Source: Paracoccus marinaquae (GTDB lineage: Bacteria; Pseudomonadota; Alphaproteobacteria; Rhodobacterales; Rhodobacteraceae). Taken from it: 64,000 nt of DNA. The notes below the pieces were generated by a model. That model was not told the origin of the DNA. It saw only the letters and a list, made by a program, of their open reading frames with translations, and did not search any database. The translations under genes and the position numbers were made by a program. Each line of letters starts with the position of its first letter. Position 1 is the first letter of the stretch. Below, in pieces: positions 8,505 through 16,754 of this stretch. The stretch lies in NCBI RefSeq assembly GCF_018860165.1, contig NZ_JAHKNG010000003.1:62001-126000 (forward strand). Reading direction: 5' to 3'.

Positions 8505-9068
8505 ATGACCCGACTGCTGACCATTCTGATGATCATGGCCGGACTGGCCGTTCCGGCCGCGGCGCAGGATGCGGCCACCGGTGACGCGGCGGCCACCGAG
8601 GCCGCGCCCGAGGCAGCCGCCGAAGAGGATGATGACGACGACGACGAAGAGGAAGAAGCGGCCGGCGGCGAAGGCGTCTATCAGGCCGCCGGCAAGTTCG
8701 ACTTTGGCTTTGCCGGCGTCCTGGCGCGCGACAACCGCGTCGATCTGGCGCCGCTGACCCTGGCCTCGGGCCAGCCGGTGGCGGGCGGCGAATACACGCT
8801 GAAATCGGGCGGTTACTACCGCATCGACATCAATGCCGACGGCAGCCAGGAACTGGCCCTGTCGGGCGGCGACTTCTTCCGTGCGGTCTGGGTGAACGAG
8901 GTGGTCATCAACGATATCGAGCTTCGTCCCATGGGTGTGCACAGCCTGGAATTCGACGATGCCGGCACCGCCTCGATGAGCTTCATCGCCGTCGTTCCGG
9001 GCCGTTACACCTTGTCGGTCCCCGGCTCTTCGGGTGAAACTCAGCAAGCCGTGTTCAACATTCAGTAA
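8505..9068 (+). CDS. Secreted protein with a poly-Asp/Glu tract, function unknown
   Basis: 187 residues. A signal peptide (MTRLLTILMIMAGLAVPAAA-Q) is followed by an Ala/Glu-rich linker and an uninterrupted acidic run of about 12 Asp/Glu residues (EEDDDDDDEEEE, roughly residues 41-52). A compact domain of about 120 residues follows, rich in beta-strand and Gly (for example KSGGYYRIDINADGSQELALSGGDFF), with a cupredoxin-like feel but no obvious Cys/His/Met copper site. AAGGAG lies 8 bp before the ATG. It is embedded between the propeller and the ABC ATPase, so it probably works with them. The acidic run could bind Ca2+ or lanthanide ions, attractive beside XoxF, but this is inference. Confidence 0.75.
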   Translation: MTRLLTILMIMAGLAVPAAAQDAATGDAAATEAAPEAAAEEDDDDDDEEEEAAGGEGVYQAAGKFDFGFAGVLARDNRVDLAPLTLASGQPVAGGEYTLKSGGYYRIDINADGSQELALSGGDFFRAVWVNEVVINDIELRPMGVHSLEFDDAGTASMSFIAVVPGRYTLSVPGSSGETQQAVFNIQ

Positions 9069-9074
9069 CCCTTC

Positions 9075-9797
9075 GTGACCGCCGCGCTGGAAATCGATCA
9101 GGTCAGCCACAACTTCGGCCGCGTCCACGCGCTGAAGGATGTCTCGCTGATCGTGCCGCGCGGCGGCTTCACCGCGCTTCTGGGCGTGAACGGCGCCGGC
9201 AAGACGACGCTGTTCTCGCTGATTACCCGGCTTTACAACAACAGTTCGGGCTCGATCCGGGTTGCGGGTTACGATCTGCGCCGCCAGCCGGTGCAGGCAC
9301 TTGCGCGGCTGGGCGTAGTGTTTCAAAGCCGGGCCATGGATGCCGATCTGACGGTGCGCCAGAACCTTGCCTATCACGCCAGCCTGCACGGTATCGGTCG
9401 CGCCGAGGCGCGTGAGCGGATCGCCGCCGTTCTGGCGCAGGTCGGGCTGACCGAGAAGGCCGGCGATCGGGTCTCGGCCCTGTCGGGCGGCCAGAGCCGC
9501 CGGGCCGAGATCGCCCGCGCGCTGATCCACCGCCCCGATATCCTGCTGCTGGATGAGGCGACCGTCGGGCTTGACGTGAAATCCCGTGCCGAGGTGCTGG
9601 CCCTGACCCGCCGGCTGATCGCCGAGAATGGCGTCTCGGCCCTGTGGGCCACACATATCATGGACGAGATCCAGCCTGACGACGATCTGGTGATCCTGCA
9701 CCGGGGCGAGGTGCTGCGGCACGGCAGCGCCGCCGAGATCGCCGGCAAGCTGGGGCTGACCCAGGCCTTCCTGACCCTGACCGGCGTGGCCGCATGA
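9075..9797 (+). CDS. ABC transporter ATP-binding protein of the PQQ-associated system
   Basis: 240-residue ATPase with Walker A GVNGAGKTT (residues 37-45), Q-loop in FQSRAMD, signature LSGGQSRRAEIARAL and Walker B ILLLDEATVGLD. It belongs to the ABC-2/drug-exporter-like ATPases found with PQQ-dependent alcohol dehydrogenase loci. Translation starts at GTG 9075, 6 bp after the previous stop; no ATG gives a sensible N-terminus. The stop overlaps the permease start (ATGA at 9794). It should energise the membrane protein encoded next. Whether the pair imports or exports is not clear from sequence. Confidence 0.9.
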   Translation: MTAALEIDQVSHNFGRVHALKDVSLIVPRGGFTALLGVNGAGKTTLFSLITRLYNNSSGSIRVAGYDLRRQPVQALARLGVVFQSRAMDADLTVRQNLAYHASLHGIGRAEARERIAAVLAQVGLTEKAGDRVSALSGGQSRRAEIARALIHRPDILLLDEATVGLDVKSRAEVLALTRRLIAENGVSALWATHIMDEIQPDDDLVILHRGEVLRHGSAAEIAGKLGLTQAFLTLTGVAA

Positions 9798-10615
9798 GCG
9801 ACCGCGTCTTTCCGCCCGCCGCGTGGATCACCGCCTTTCTGGGCATCGCCCGGCGCGAGACGCTGCGTTTCGTCAACCAGCGCGGCCGGTTCCTTGCGGC
9901 GCTGGTCCGGCCGCTGGTCTGGCTGTTCATCTTTGCCGCCGGGTTCCGCGCCGTTCTGGGGCTGTCGATCACGCCGCCCTACCAGACCTATGTGCTCTAC
10001 GAGGTCTATGTCACGCCCGGCCTCTGCGCCATGATCCAGCTGTTCAACGGCATGCAGTCCTCGCTCTCGATGGTCTATGACCGCGAGACCGGGGCCATGC
10101 GCACCCTGCTGGTCAGCCCGTTTCCACGCTGGTTCCTGCTGGCCTCGAAGCTGGTCGCGGGGGTCGTCGTCTCGATCATCCAGGTCTATACCTTCCTTGC
10201 CATCGCCTGGTTCTGGGACGTGCAGCCGCCCGTCTGGGGCTATCTTGCCGTGCTGCCGGCGCTGATCCTGTCGGGGCTGATGCTGGGGGCGATGGGGCTG
10301 TTTCTGTCCTCGGCCATCCGCCAGCTGGAAAATTTCGCGGGCGTGATGAACTTCGTCATCTTTCCGATGTTCTTCGCCTCCTCGGCGCTTTACCCGCTGT
10401 GGCGGATGCGCGAAAGCTCGACCCTGCTGCACGATATCTGCGCGGTGAATCCCTTTACCCATGCGGTCGAGCTGATCCGGTTCGCGCTTTACGGGCAGGT
10501 GAACTGGCTGTCGCTGGCGGTGGTGCTGGGCTGTCTGGCGGGCTTTTTCGGGGCGGCGGTGTTCATGTATGATCCGGCCAAGGGCCTCTGGGCCCGAAAA
10601 AGGGGGGGAGCATGA
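9794..10615 (+). CDS. ABC-2 type permease of the PQQ-associated system
   Basis: 273-residue integral membrane protein with six predicted hydrophobic helices. The ABC-2 signature region lies near residues 85-125, including MQSSLSMVYDRETGAMRTLLVSPFPRW, and the late helix contains FVIFPMFFASSALYPLW. It matches the alcohol-ABC permease family that includes PedC of Pseudomonas putida. Starts and stops overlap both neighbours by 4 bp, so ATPase, permease and the following exported protein are made together. ABC-2 permeases typically export or flip substrates; the transported molecule here is unknown. Confidence 0.88.
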   Translation: MSDRVFPPAAWITAFLGIARRETLRFVNQRGRFLAALVRPLVWLFIFAAGFRAVLGLSITPPYQTYVLYEVYVTPGLCAMIQLFNGMQSSLSMVYDRETGAMRTLLVSPFPRWFLLASKLVAGVVVSIIQVYTFLAIAWFWDVQPPVWGYLAVLPALILSGLMLGAMGLFLSSAIRQLENFAGVMNFVIFPMFFASSALYPLWRMRESSTLLHDICAVNPFTHAVELIRFALYGQVNWLSLAVVLGCLAGFFGAAVFMYDPAKGLWARKRGGA

Positions 10616-11205
10616 GATCTGTCCTGACACTGATCCTTGCGCTGGCGGCGGGTCCGGCGCTGGCGGCCAATGGCACCGACCCGGACTGGCCCTGCATCCA
10701 GCGCAAGCAGCCGCATCTGTCGCTGGGCCAGATCTGGAGCGGGCCGGCCCCGGACGAGGCCATCGGCGATCTGGCCCGCGAGCCGGCCATCGCCGCGCTG
10801 GCCGAGCGTCTGGAACAACGCCGCCTGCCGGTCGAGGAGGCCGAGGCCGACATCGCGGCATTTGCCGAAACCGCCGACAATGCCCGGCTGACCGCGCTGA
10901 TGGTGGCGGTGTTCGACAGGATCGAACCCGAGCGCAGCGCCCTGATCGCGGGCATCGCCCGCTATGGCCAGAAACAGGTCGAACTGGCGCAGATGATCGA
11001 GGACAGGCGGGCGAAGATGGCCGCGCTTGAGGCCGCCGCCGAGCCCGATTTCGACGCCATCGACAGCGAGGAGGCGGCGCTGGACTGGGATCAGCGCATC
11101 TTCACCGAACGCCAGCAATCGCTGACCTATGTCTGCGAAACCCCGGTGATCCTGGAACAGCGTGCCTTCGCCCTGGCCCGCGCCATCGCCGGGCATCTGG
11201 AATAG
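10612..11205 (+). CDS. Exported protein of unknown function ending the PQQ-ABC operon
   Basis: 197 residues with signal peptide MRSVLTLILALAAGPALA-A. The mature part is mostly charged and alpha-helical, with heptad-like Leu/Ala spacing (LAERLEQRRLPVEEAEADIAAF). It contains two Cys, one near the mature N-terminus (DPDWPCIQRKQ) and one late (YVCETPV), which could form a disulfide. The start overlaps the permease stop by 4 bp. I recognise no domain. Proteins with a DPDWPC start are seen in comparable PQQ-dehydrogenase clusters, so this is probably a conserved accessory part rather than a chance neighbour; that recollection is not verified here. Confidence 0.7.
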   Translation: MRSVLTLILALAAGPALAANGTDPDWPCIQRKQPHLSLGQIWSGPAPDEAIGDLAREPAIAALAERLEQRRLPVEEAEADIAAFAETADNARLTALMVAVFDRIEPERSALIAGIARYGQKQVELAQMIEDRRAKMAALEAAAEPDFDAIDSEEAALDWDQRIFTERQQSLTYVCETPVILEQRAFALARAIAGHLE

Positions 11206-11214
11206 CGCGGCCCT

Positions 11215-11811
11215 CTATCGCAGGATCACACCGGCGGCACGCATGTTCGCGCGCGCCGCGTTGCGGCTGCCGTTCAGGTCGATGGCGCGGGTGGCCTCTT
11301 CGATGACGCCGACCGAAAAGCCCAGTTTCGCTGCGTCCACCGCACTCCAGGCGACGCAGAAATCATGGGCGAGGCCGACGAAGGTCAGCTCGTTCAGCCC
11401 GCGGTCGCGCAGATACCCGGCAAGCCCGGTCGGCGTGGCGTGGTCATTCTCGAAAAAGGCGGAATAGCTGTCGATTCCGGCGCGGAACCCCTTGCGGATC
11501 ACTAGATCGGCGCGGTCCAGAGCCAGATCGGGATGGAAGCCCGCCCCATCGCTGCCGATCACGCAATGGCGCGGCCACAGGACCTGGGGGCCATAATCCA
11601 TCTCGATCGAGGAAAATGCCTCGGCGCCCGGATGGTTGTCGGCAAAGCTGGTGTGATCGGCCGGATGCCAGTCCTGGGTCAGGACCACGGCCTCGAAATC
11701 CGCCATCAGCGCATTGATCGGCCCGACGATCTCATCCCCGCCGGTGACCGCCAGCGCGCCGCCCGGGCAGAAATCCTTCTGCATGTCGATCACGATCAAC
11801 GCCCTTGCCAT
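11215..11811 (-). CDS. pncA: Nicotinamidase / pyrazinamidase
   Basis: Cytoplasmic enzyme of the NAD salvage pathway that hydrolyses nicotinamide to nicotinate and ammonia. The 198-residue length is typical. The cysteine-hydrolase triad is visible: D9 (VIDMQKDF), K107 (VIRKGF) and C152 (AHDFCV). Metal ligands D47 and H49 lie in LTQDWHPADH, and H82 in WPRHCV. The cis-peptide region before the nucleophile reads VGLAHDFCVAWSA, close to characterised bacterial PncA. It is transcribed alone and ends 9 bp from the stop of the preceding plus-strand operon, so the two units converge. Confidence 0.95.
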   Translation of the reverse strand: MARALIVIDMQKDFCPGGALAVTGGDEIVGPINALMADFEAVVLTQDWHPADHTSFADNHPGAEAFSSIEMDYGPQVLWPRHCVIGSDGAGFHPDLALDRADLVIRKGFRAGIDSYSAFFENDHATPTGLAGYLRDRGLNELTFVGLAHDFCVAWSAVDAAKLGFSVGVIEEATRAIDLNGSRNAARANMRAAGVILR

Positions 11812-11909
11812 CGCCCGCCTCCGCCTGCCTTCATCCCTGCCTAAAAACCGCGGTGCCTCGCGTCAATGTTCGTCTTTCCGCTTTTTCTCGTCGCTGGCGA
11901 AATGCGGGA

Positions 11910-11930
11910 TTCTACAATAGATTGTAAGAA
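11910..11930. promoter_or_regulatory. Near-palindrome upstream of the DASS transporter gene
   Basis: TTCTACAAT (11910-11918), a 2-bp centre, and ATTGTAAGAA (11921-11930) form an inverted repeat with one extra base in the right arm. It lies about 75 bp before the transporter ATG in an AT-richer patch, a typical place for an operator. No regulator is adjacent on the same strand, so the binding protein is unknown. Confidence 0.35.
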
Positions 11931-12002
11931 CGGCTTCGGATGCGTCCGGGTCAGGCCAAGTGGCCCAAGAGGAACGCGAAACACGCGGAGGAGGGTACCA
12001 AA

Positions 12003-13589
12003 ATGAGTTTGGACGAAGAGTTTCACCAGCAGGGTGAATATGACGAAAATGCCCCGACGACCGGACGCTCGGCCCGGATGATCTGGGGCCTGCGCGCCTT
12101 CGGTCTGTTCATGGCGCTGCTGGTCTGGCTGCTTCTGGGCGGCGCCGAGGGGCTGAGCGCGGATGCGCGGGTCGTCGCCTCGGTCGGGACGCTGATGGCG
12201 ATCTGGTGGATGTCCGAGGCGATCCCGCTGTCGGCCACTTCGCTTCTGCCGATCGTGCTGATCCCGGCCCTGACCGAGCGGACGGTCGGTCAGGCCACCG
12301 CGCCCTATGCCAGTTCCATCGTGTTCCTGTTCCTCGGCGGCTTCCTGATCGCCATCGCCATGGAGAAATGGAACCTGCACCGGCGGGTGGCGCTGCTGAC
12401 CCTGCACCGCGTGGGCGTGCATCCGCGCCAGATCGTTCTGGGGATGATGCTAGCCACCGGATTCCTGTCGATGTGGGTCTCGAACACCGCCACCACGCTG
12501 ATGATGCTGCCGATCGGTCTGTCGATCCTGTCGCTGGTCATCGATCGCAGTTCCAATCAGGACGCAGCCGCGACCCAGGCGGCGCTGGAGGCCGGTGCGA
12601 AGATCGCCGATGTGGTTCAGGACAAGAATGTCCGCGCCTTCGGCGTCTGCCTTGTGCTGTCCATCGCCTGGGCGGCGTCGATGGGCGGGCTGGGCACGCT
12701 GCTGGGCAGCCCGCCCAACGCCATCGTCGCGGGCTATGCCGCCGACGAGCTGGGCCGCGAGGTGGGCTTTCTGGAATGGATGATCCTCGGCATCCCGCTG
12801 GCCTTCGGCTTCATCTTCATCGCCTGGTTCCTGCTGACGCGGGTCCTCTATCGTTTTGACCTGCCCGAGATTCCGGGCGGCCAGCAGATGATCGAGGACC
12901 AGCTTGCCGAGCTTGGTCCGCTGAGCCAGGGCGAGCGGATGGTGATGTATGTCTTCCTCGGTGCCGCCTTCCTGTGGGTGGTGCCGGGGCTGCTGTCCAG
13001 CCTCCTGGGCATCGATGCTTTGGGAGGTCTGGACGACACCGCCATCGCCATCGCCGCGGGCCTGGTCATGTTCATCCTGCCGGGTGAGGGCCGGACCAAG
13101 ATGGTGCTGGACTGGAAGGATGCCGAGGACGGGCTGCCCTGGGGTGTGCTGCTGCTGTTCGGCGGCGGCCTCAGCCTGGCTTCGGCGGTCGCGGCCTCGG
13201 GTCTGGACAGCTGGTTCGGCCAGCAGGTCACCGGGCTTGGGGTGCTGCCGCCGGTCATGCTGGTGGCGGCGGTGGTCACGATCATCCTGTTCCTGACCGA
13301 GATCACCTCGAACACGGCCACGGCGGCGACCTTCATCCCGATCCTCGGCGGGGTGGCACTGGGCATCGGGGCCGATGCGATGAGCCTGCTGATCCCGGCG
13401 GCCTTCGCCGCGACCTGCGCCTTCATGCTGCCGGTCGGCACGCCGCCCAATGCCATCGTCTTCGGGACCGGCAAGGTCACCATCGCGCAGATGGCGCGCG
13501 GCGGGCTGGTGCTGAACATCGTCGGCATCATCCTGATCACGCTGGTCTGCTATGTTCTTGGCGGAATCGCCATGGGCCTGACCTTCTGA
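12003..13589 (+). CDS. DASS family (SLC13-type) sodium:dicarboxylate/sulfate symporter
   Basis: 528-residue membrane carrier with about 11-12 hydrophobic helices. Both halves carry the Ser-Asn-Thr sodium/substrate motif of the divalent-anion:sodium symporter family: VSNTATTLMMLPIGLS in the first half and TSNTATAATFIPILGG in the second. Each is backed by a re-entrant-loop-like segment (LGSPPNAIVAGYA and VGTPPNAIVFGTG). The ATG at 12003 follows GGAGGAGGG; an upstream start at 11940 would cover the leader. Likely substrates are C4-dicarboxylates such as succinate or malate, but sulfate or thiosulfate cannot be excluded. Confidence 0.9.
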   Translation: MSLDEEFHQQGEYDENAPTTGRSARMIWGLRAFGLFMALLVWLLLGGAEGLSADARVVASVGTLMAIWWMSEAIPLSATSLLPIVLIPALTERTVGQATAPYASSIVFLFLGGFLIAIAMEKWNLHRRVALLTLHRVGVHPRQIVLGMMLATGFLSMWVSNTATTLMMLPIGLSILSLVIDRSSNQDAAATQAALEAGAKIADVVQDKNVRAFGVCLVLSIAWAASMGGLGTLLGSPPNAIVAGYAADELGREVGFLEWMILGIPLAFGFIFIAWFLLTRVLYRFDLPEIPGGQQMIEDQLAELGPLSQGERMVMYVFLGAAFLWVVPGLLSSLLGIDALGGLDDTAIAIAAGLVMFILPGEGRTKMVLDWKDAEDGLPWGVLLLFGGGLSLASAVAASGLDSWFGQQVTGLGVLPPVMLVAAVVTIILFLTEITSNTATAATFIPILGGVALGIGADAMSLLIPAAFAATCAFMLPVGTPPNAIVFGTGKVTIAQMARGGLVLNIVGIILITLVCYVLGGIAMGLTF

Positions 13590-13628
13590 GGCTTGCCAGA
13601 GCGGGCGCGGCTGTCCTATGCCGCGCCC

Positions 13629-14537
13629 ATGCTGATCGTCGCCGCCCTCTATCACTTCACCCGTTTCGACGACCCCGCCGCGCTGAAGCCGGCGCTGGCC
13701 AGACTGGCCTGCGGGCAGGGTGTCCGGGGCACGCTGCTGCTGGCGCGCGAGGGGATCAACGGCACCATTGCCGGCAGCCGGGCCGGCATTGACGCGGTTC
13801 TGGCCCATCTCCGCGCCCTGCCGGGCTGCGCCGGGCTGGACTGGAAGGAAAGCACGGCCGCGACCATGCCCTTCGGCCGCATGAAGGTACGCCTCAAGCG
13901 CGAGATCGTGACCATGGGTCAGCCGGATGTGGACCCGACCGCCGCCGTCGGCCGCTATGTCGAGCCCGCAGACTGGAACGCGCTGATCAGCGCGCCGGAT
14001 GTGGCGGTGATCGACACCCGCAACGATTACGAGGTCGGGATCGGCACCTTCCGGGGCGCCGTCGATCCGGGCACCGGCAGCTTCCGCGATTTTCCGGCCT
14101 GGTGGCAGGCGAATGCGCATCGCTTTCACAACAAGCGCATCGCCATGTTCTGCACCGGCGGCATCCGCTGCGAGAAATCGACCAATTACCTGTTGTCGCA
14201 GGGTGTCGAGGAGGTGTTCCACCTCAGGGGCGGGATTCTGAAATATCTTGAGGATGTCCCCGAGGAAGACAGCCTCTGGCAGGGCGAGTGCTTTGTCTTC
14301 GATCAGCGCGTCAGCCTCGGCCACGGGCTGGCGCAGGGCCGGCACGGGCTGTGCCACGCCTGCCGCCGCCCGCTGGCGCCCGAGGACCGGGCGCGGCCGG
14401 AATACGAGGAGGGCGTGTGCTGCCACCGCTGCGCCGGCGAATATGACGAGGCCGACCGCGCCCGTTTCCGCGAAAGGCAGCGGCAGTTCGATCTGGCGGC
14501 CGGGCGCGCGGCGCTCAGCCCATCATCAGGCGGATAG
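13629..14537 (+). CDS. trhO: tRNA uridine(34) hydroxylase TrhO (rhodanese-related)
   Basis: 302-residue enzyme that uses O2 to hydroxylate U34 of certain tRNAs to 5-hydroxyuridine. The N-terminal acylphosphatase-like domain begins [20 protein letters not shown], the family's signature opening. The central rhodanese domain has catalytic C175 in [12 protein letters not shown]. The C-terminal zinc-ribbon-like segment has paired Cys/His (CHACRRPL and CCHRCAGEY). I chose the ATG at 13629 because it matches the conserved N-terminus; a TTG at 13593 adds 12 unlikely residues. The 3' end overlaps the phosphate transporter gene tail-to-tail by 23 bp. Confidence 0.93.
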   Translation: MLIVAALYHFTRFDDPAALKPALARLACGQGVRGTLLLAREGINGTIAGSRAGIDAVLAHLRALPGCAGLDWKESTAATMPFGRMKVRLKREIVTMGQPDVDPTAAVGRYVEPADWNALISAPDVAVIDTRNDYEVGIGTFRGAVDPGTGSFRDFPAWWQANAHRFHNKRIAMFCTGGIRCEKSTNYLLSQGVEEVFHLRGGILKYLEDVPEEDSLWQGECFVFDQRVSLGHGLAQGRHGLCHACRRPLAPEDRARPEYEEGVCCHRCAGEYDEADRARFRERQRQFDLAAGRAALSPSSGG

Positions 14538-15999
14538 CGAGGAAGATCAGCGCCGACAGCAGCGCCGCGGCGGGAACGGTGACGATCCAGGCCGCCACGA
14601 TGGTCATGACATGGGACCGGCGCACCAGCTTGCGCCGGCCACGCTCGTCGGGCGAGATGCGCGGCACGTCCGGCCTTGCCACATGCGCCAGCCGCAGCCG
14701 GCGCTCGGCGTCCCATTCGCGGAAGAAGCCGACCCCGAAGATCGCGCCGACGGCTATATGGGTCGAGCTGACCGGCAGGCCGAGCCAGCTTGCCAGGATC
14801 ACCGTGATCGCCGCTGACAGCGCGACGCAGAAGGCGCGCATCGGGTTCAGCTTGGTGATCTGGCTGCCGACCATGCGGATCAGCTTGGGGCCGAACAGGA
14901 ACAGCCCGAACGAGATGCCGAACGCCCCGATCAGCATGACCCAGACCGGAATGCTGACCGAGGATGCGACAGCGCCGGACTGCGCCGCCTGAACGATGGC
15001 GGCCAGCGGCCCGACCGCATTGGCGACATCGTTGGCGCCATGGGCAAAGCTGAGCAGCGCCGCCGACACCACCAGCGGGATGCCGAACAGGATCTTCAGC
15101 GACTTGCTGCGATTTTCCAGCCCCGCCGACTGACGCCGGATCACCGGGATCATCACCAGCCAGACCAGGATCCCCGCCGCCAACCCGAGGCCAAGCGCCG
15201 CGCCGAACGAGATCTCGACCAGATGCTTCAGCCCCTTCAGCGCCAGATAGGTGGCGAAGGCGCCGGCCAGGATGCCGACCAGCACCGGCACCCAGCGGCG
15301 CGCGGCGGCGATCTTGTCGGGCTGATAGACGATCCGCGCCTTGATGAACCACAAGAACCCGGCGGCGATCAGCCCGCCCAGCAAGGGCGAGATCACCCAG
15401 CTTGCCGCGATCGCCCCCATCGTCGGCCAGTTGACCGAGGCAAGCCCGGCGGCGGCGATGCCCGCCCCCATCACCCCGCCGACGACCGAATGTGTGGTCG
15501 AGACCGGCGCCCCGATCCAGGTCGCCAGATTGACCCATAGCGCCGAGGCCAGCAGCGCCGCCATCATCGCCCAGAGAAAGGTCTTCGGCGCCCCGATGCT
15601 TTCGGGCGCGATGATCCCCTTCGAGATGGTCGAGACCACGTCGCCCCCCGCGATCAGCGCGCCCGCGCTTTCAAAGATGGCGGCGATCAGGATGGCGCCG
15701 CCCATGGTCAGCGCATTTGCCCCGACCGCCGGACCCATGTTGTTGGCCACGTCATTGGCGCCGATATTCAGCGCCATATAGGCCCCGAAGGCGGCCGCGA
15801 CCACGACGATCGGCCCGTTGCCGGAAAAGCCCAGAAGAAGCGCGGCGGCCAGCGCGGCCAGCAGGATGAAGGTGAAGGCGAGGCCGGGTCCGACCAGCGG
15901 GCGGGACAGGCTGGCCGTTCCCAGTTCAAGCGACGAGAACCGCCCCAGATCGCGGTCGAGCGTTTCGAGATGGCGCGCTTCGAAGTCGTTATTGGCCAT
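14515..15999 (-). CDS. pit: Inorganic phosphate transporter, PiT family
   Basis: 494-residue inner-membrane symporter for phosphate, probably as metal-phosphate with protons. The two duplicated halves each carry the PiT signature: [17 protein letters not shown] near residue 95 and [14 protein letters not shown] in the second half. About ten hydrophobic helices separate them, with a long hydrophilic central loop. The ATG at 15999 gives the soluble N-terminus [20 protein letters not shown]; an earlier in-frame ATG at 16053 is less likely. It is transcribed alone and converges on trhO. The long N-terminal extension fits the alphaproteobacterial type. Confidence 0.93.
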   Translation of the reverse strand: MANNDFEARHLETLDRDLGRFSSLELGTASLSRPLVGPGLAFTFILLAALAAALLLGFSGNGPIVVVAAAFGAYMALNIGANDVANNMGPAVGANALTMGGAILIAAIFESAGALIAGGDVVSTISKGIIAPESIGAPKTFLWAMMAALLASALWVNLATWIGAPVSTTHSVVGGVMGAGIAAAGLASVNWPTMGAIAASWVISPLLGGLIAAGFLWFIKARIVYQPDKIAAARRWVPVLVGILAGAFATYLALKGLKHLVEISFGAALGLGLAAGILVWLVMIPVIRRQSAGLENRSKSLKILFGIPLVVSAALLSFAHGANDVANAVGPLAAIVQAAQSGAVASSVSIPVWVMLIGAFGISFGLFLFGPKLIRMVGSQITKLNPMRAFCVALSAAITVILASWLGLPVSSTHIAVGAIFGVGFFREWDAERRLRLAHVARPDVPRISPDERGRRKLVRRSHVMTIVAAWIVTVPAAALLSALIFLAIRLMMG

Positions 16000-16082
16000 G
16001 ATGCCCTCGGAATAAGCTGCCGGCTGCCTATTGGCCTTTGCACGGCAGATCAAGCATGTGCCCGGCCGTGGCCGACGACGGT

Positions 16083-16751
16083 CTAGCCCGCCAGTTGCCC
16101 CGGATCCAGCAGTTCGATCTTGCGCCGTCCGGTGCGGATCAGCCCGGCGCGGCGCAATTGCGACAGCGAGCGGCTGACGATCTCGCGGTTGGCGCCGATG
16201 CTGGCGGCAATCTCGGAATGGGTCGGCATGTCCTCGATGACGCCGCCCGGGTGCAGGCAGCCATGCTCGAAGAAGGTCGAGACAAGGTAGGCGCGGACCC
16301 GCTGTTCGACGCTTTGTGTCACCAGATCGAGGTTGCGCCGCGTCAGCAGGCGGATCCGGGCGACCATCGCGGCCAGCAGGCGGTCGCGCACCAGTGGCTG
16401 GCGATCGACCAGCCGCAGGAAGGAGTCGCGTTCCAGCACCAGAACCTGCGAGGCTTCACGCGCCACCACGGCCAGCGACCGGCTGCCCCCGTCCAGCGCG
16501 GCCAGTTCGCCGAAATGATCGCCCGGCTGGAACCGGCTGAAGATGATCTCGCGCCCGTCCTCGGTCCAGTGGATCGCCATCAGCGCGCCGGAAATCAGGA
16601 AACAGACATCGCGGCTGGTGTCGCTCTGGTCGAACAGCGTTTCCCATGCGGACAGCCGCGCAAGATGGTGGCGGATGCCAAGGCCGCTCAGGTCCGCCTC
16701 GGTCAGCCCGGCAAGCAGCGGCAGGTCATGGTCCAGTATCCTGCCGCTCAT
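16083..16751 (-). CDS. CRP/FNR family transcriptional regulator with a cAMP-type pocket
   Basis: 222-residue DNA-binding regulator. The N-terminal cyclic-nucleotide-binding beta-roll has a phosphate-binding cassette reading FGELAALDGGSRSLAVVAR, with G81, E82, R91 and S92 at the positions that hold the cyclic phosphate in CRP. There is no N-terminal Cys cluster, so an FNR-type Fe-S sensor is unlikely. The C-terminal winged helix contains MPTHSEIAASIGANREIVSR as the helix-turn-helix. The start is 3 bp after the stop of the cyclase gene, so sensor, second-messenger enzyme and receptor seem to be made together. Its targets are unknown. Confidence 0.88.
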   Translation of the reverse strand: MSGRILDHDLPLLAGLTEADLSGLGIRHHLARLSAWETLFDQSDTSRDVCFLISGALMAIHWTEDGREIIFSRFQPGDHFGELAALDGGSRSLAVVAREASQVLVLERDSFLRLVDRQPLVRDRLLAAMVARIRLLTRRNLDLVTQSVEQRVRAYLVSTFFEHGCLHPGGVIEDMPTHSEIAASIGANREIVSRSLSQLRRAGLIRTGRRKIELLDPGQLAG

Positions 16752-16754
16752 GCG

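Noticed and set aside
8620..8664. GAT/GAC/GAA-rich stretch as a microsatellite or repeat element
   Set aside because: It is in-frame coding sequence for the Asp/Glu run of a secreted protein with mixed codons, not an unstable simple repeat.
12450..14426. 658-residue antisense frame across the DASS transporter and trhO
   Set aside because: It spans two well-supported opposite-strand genes and contains no domain or ribosome site.
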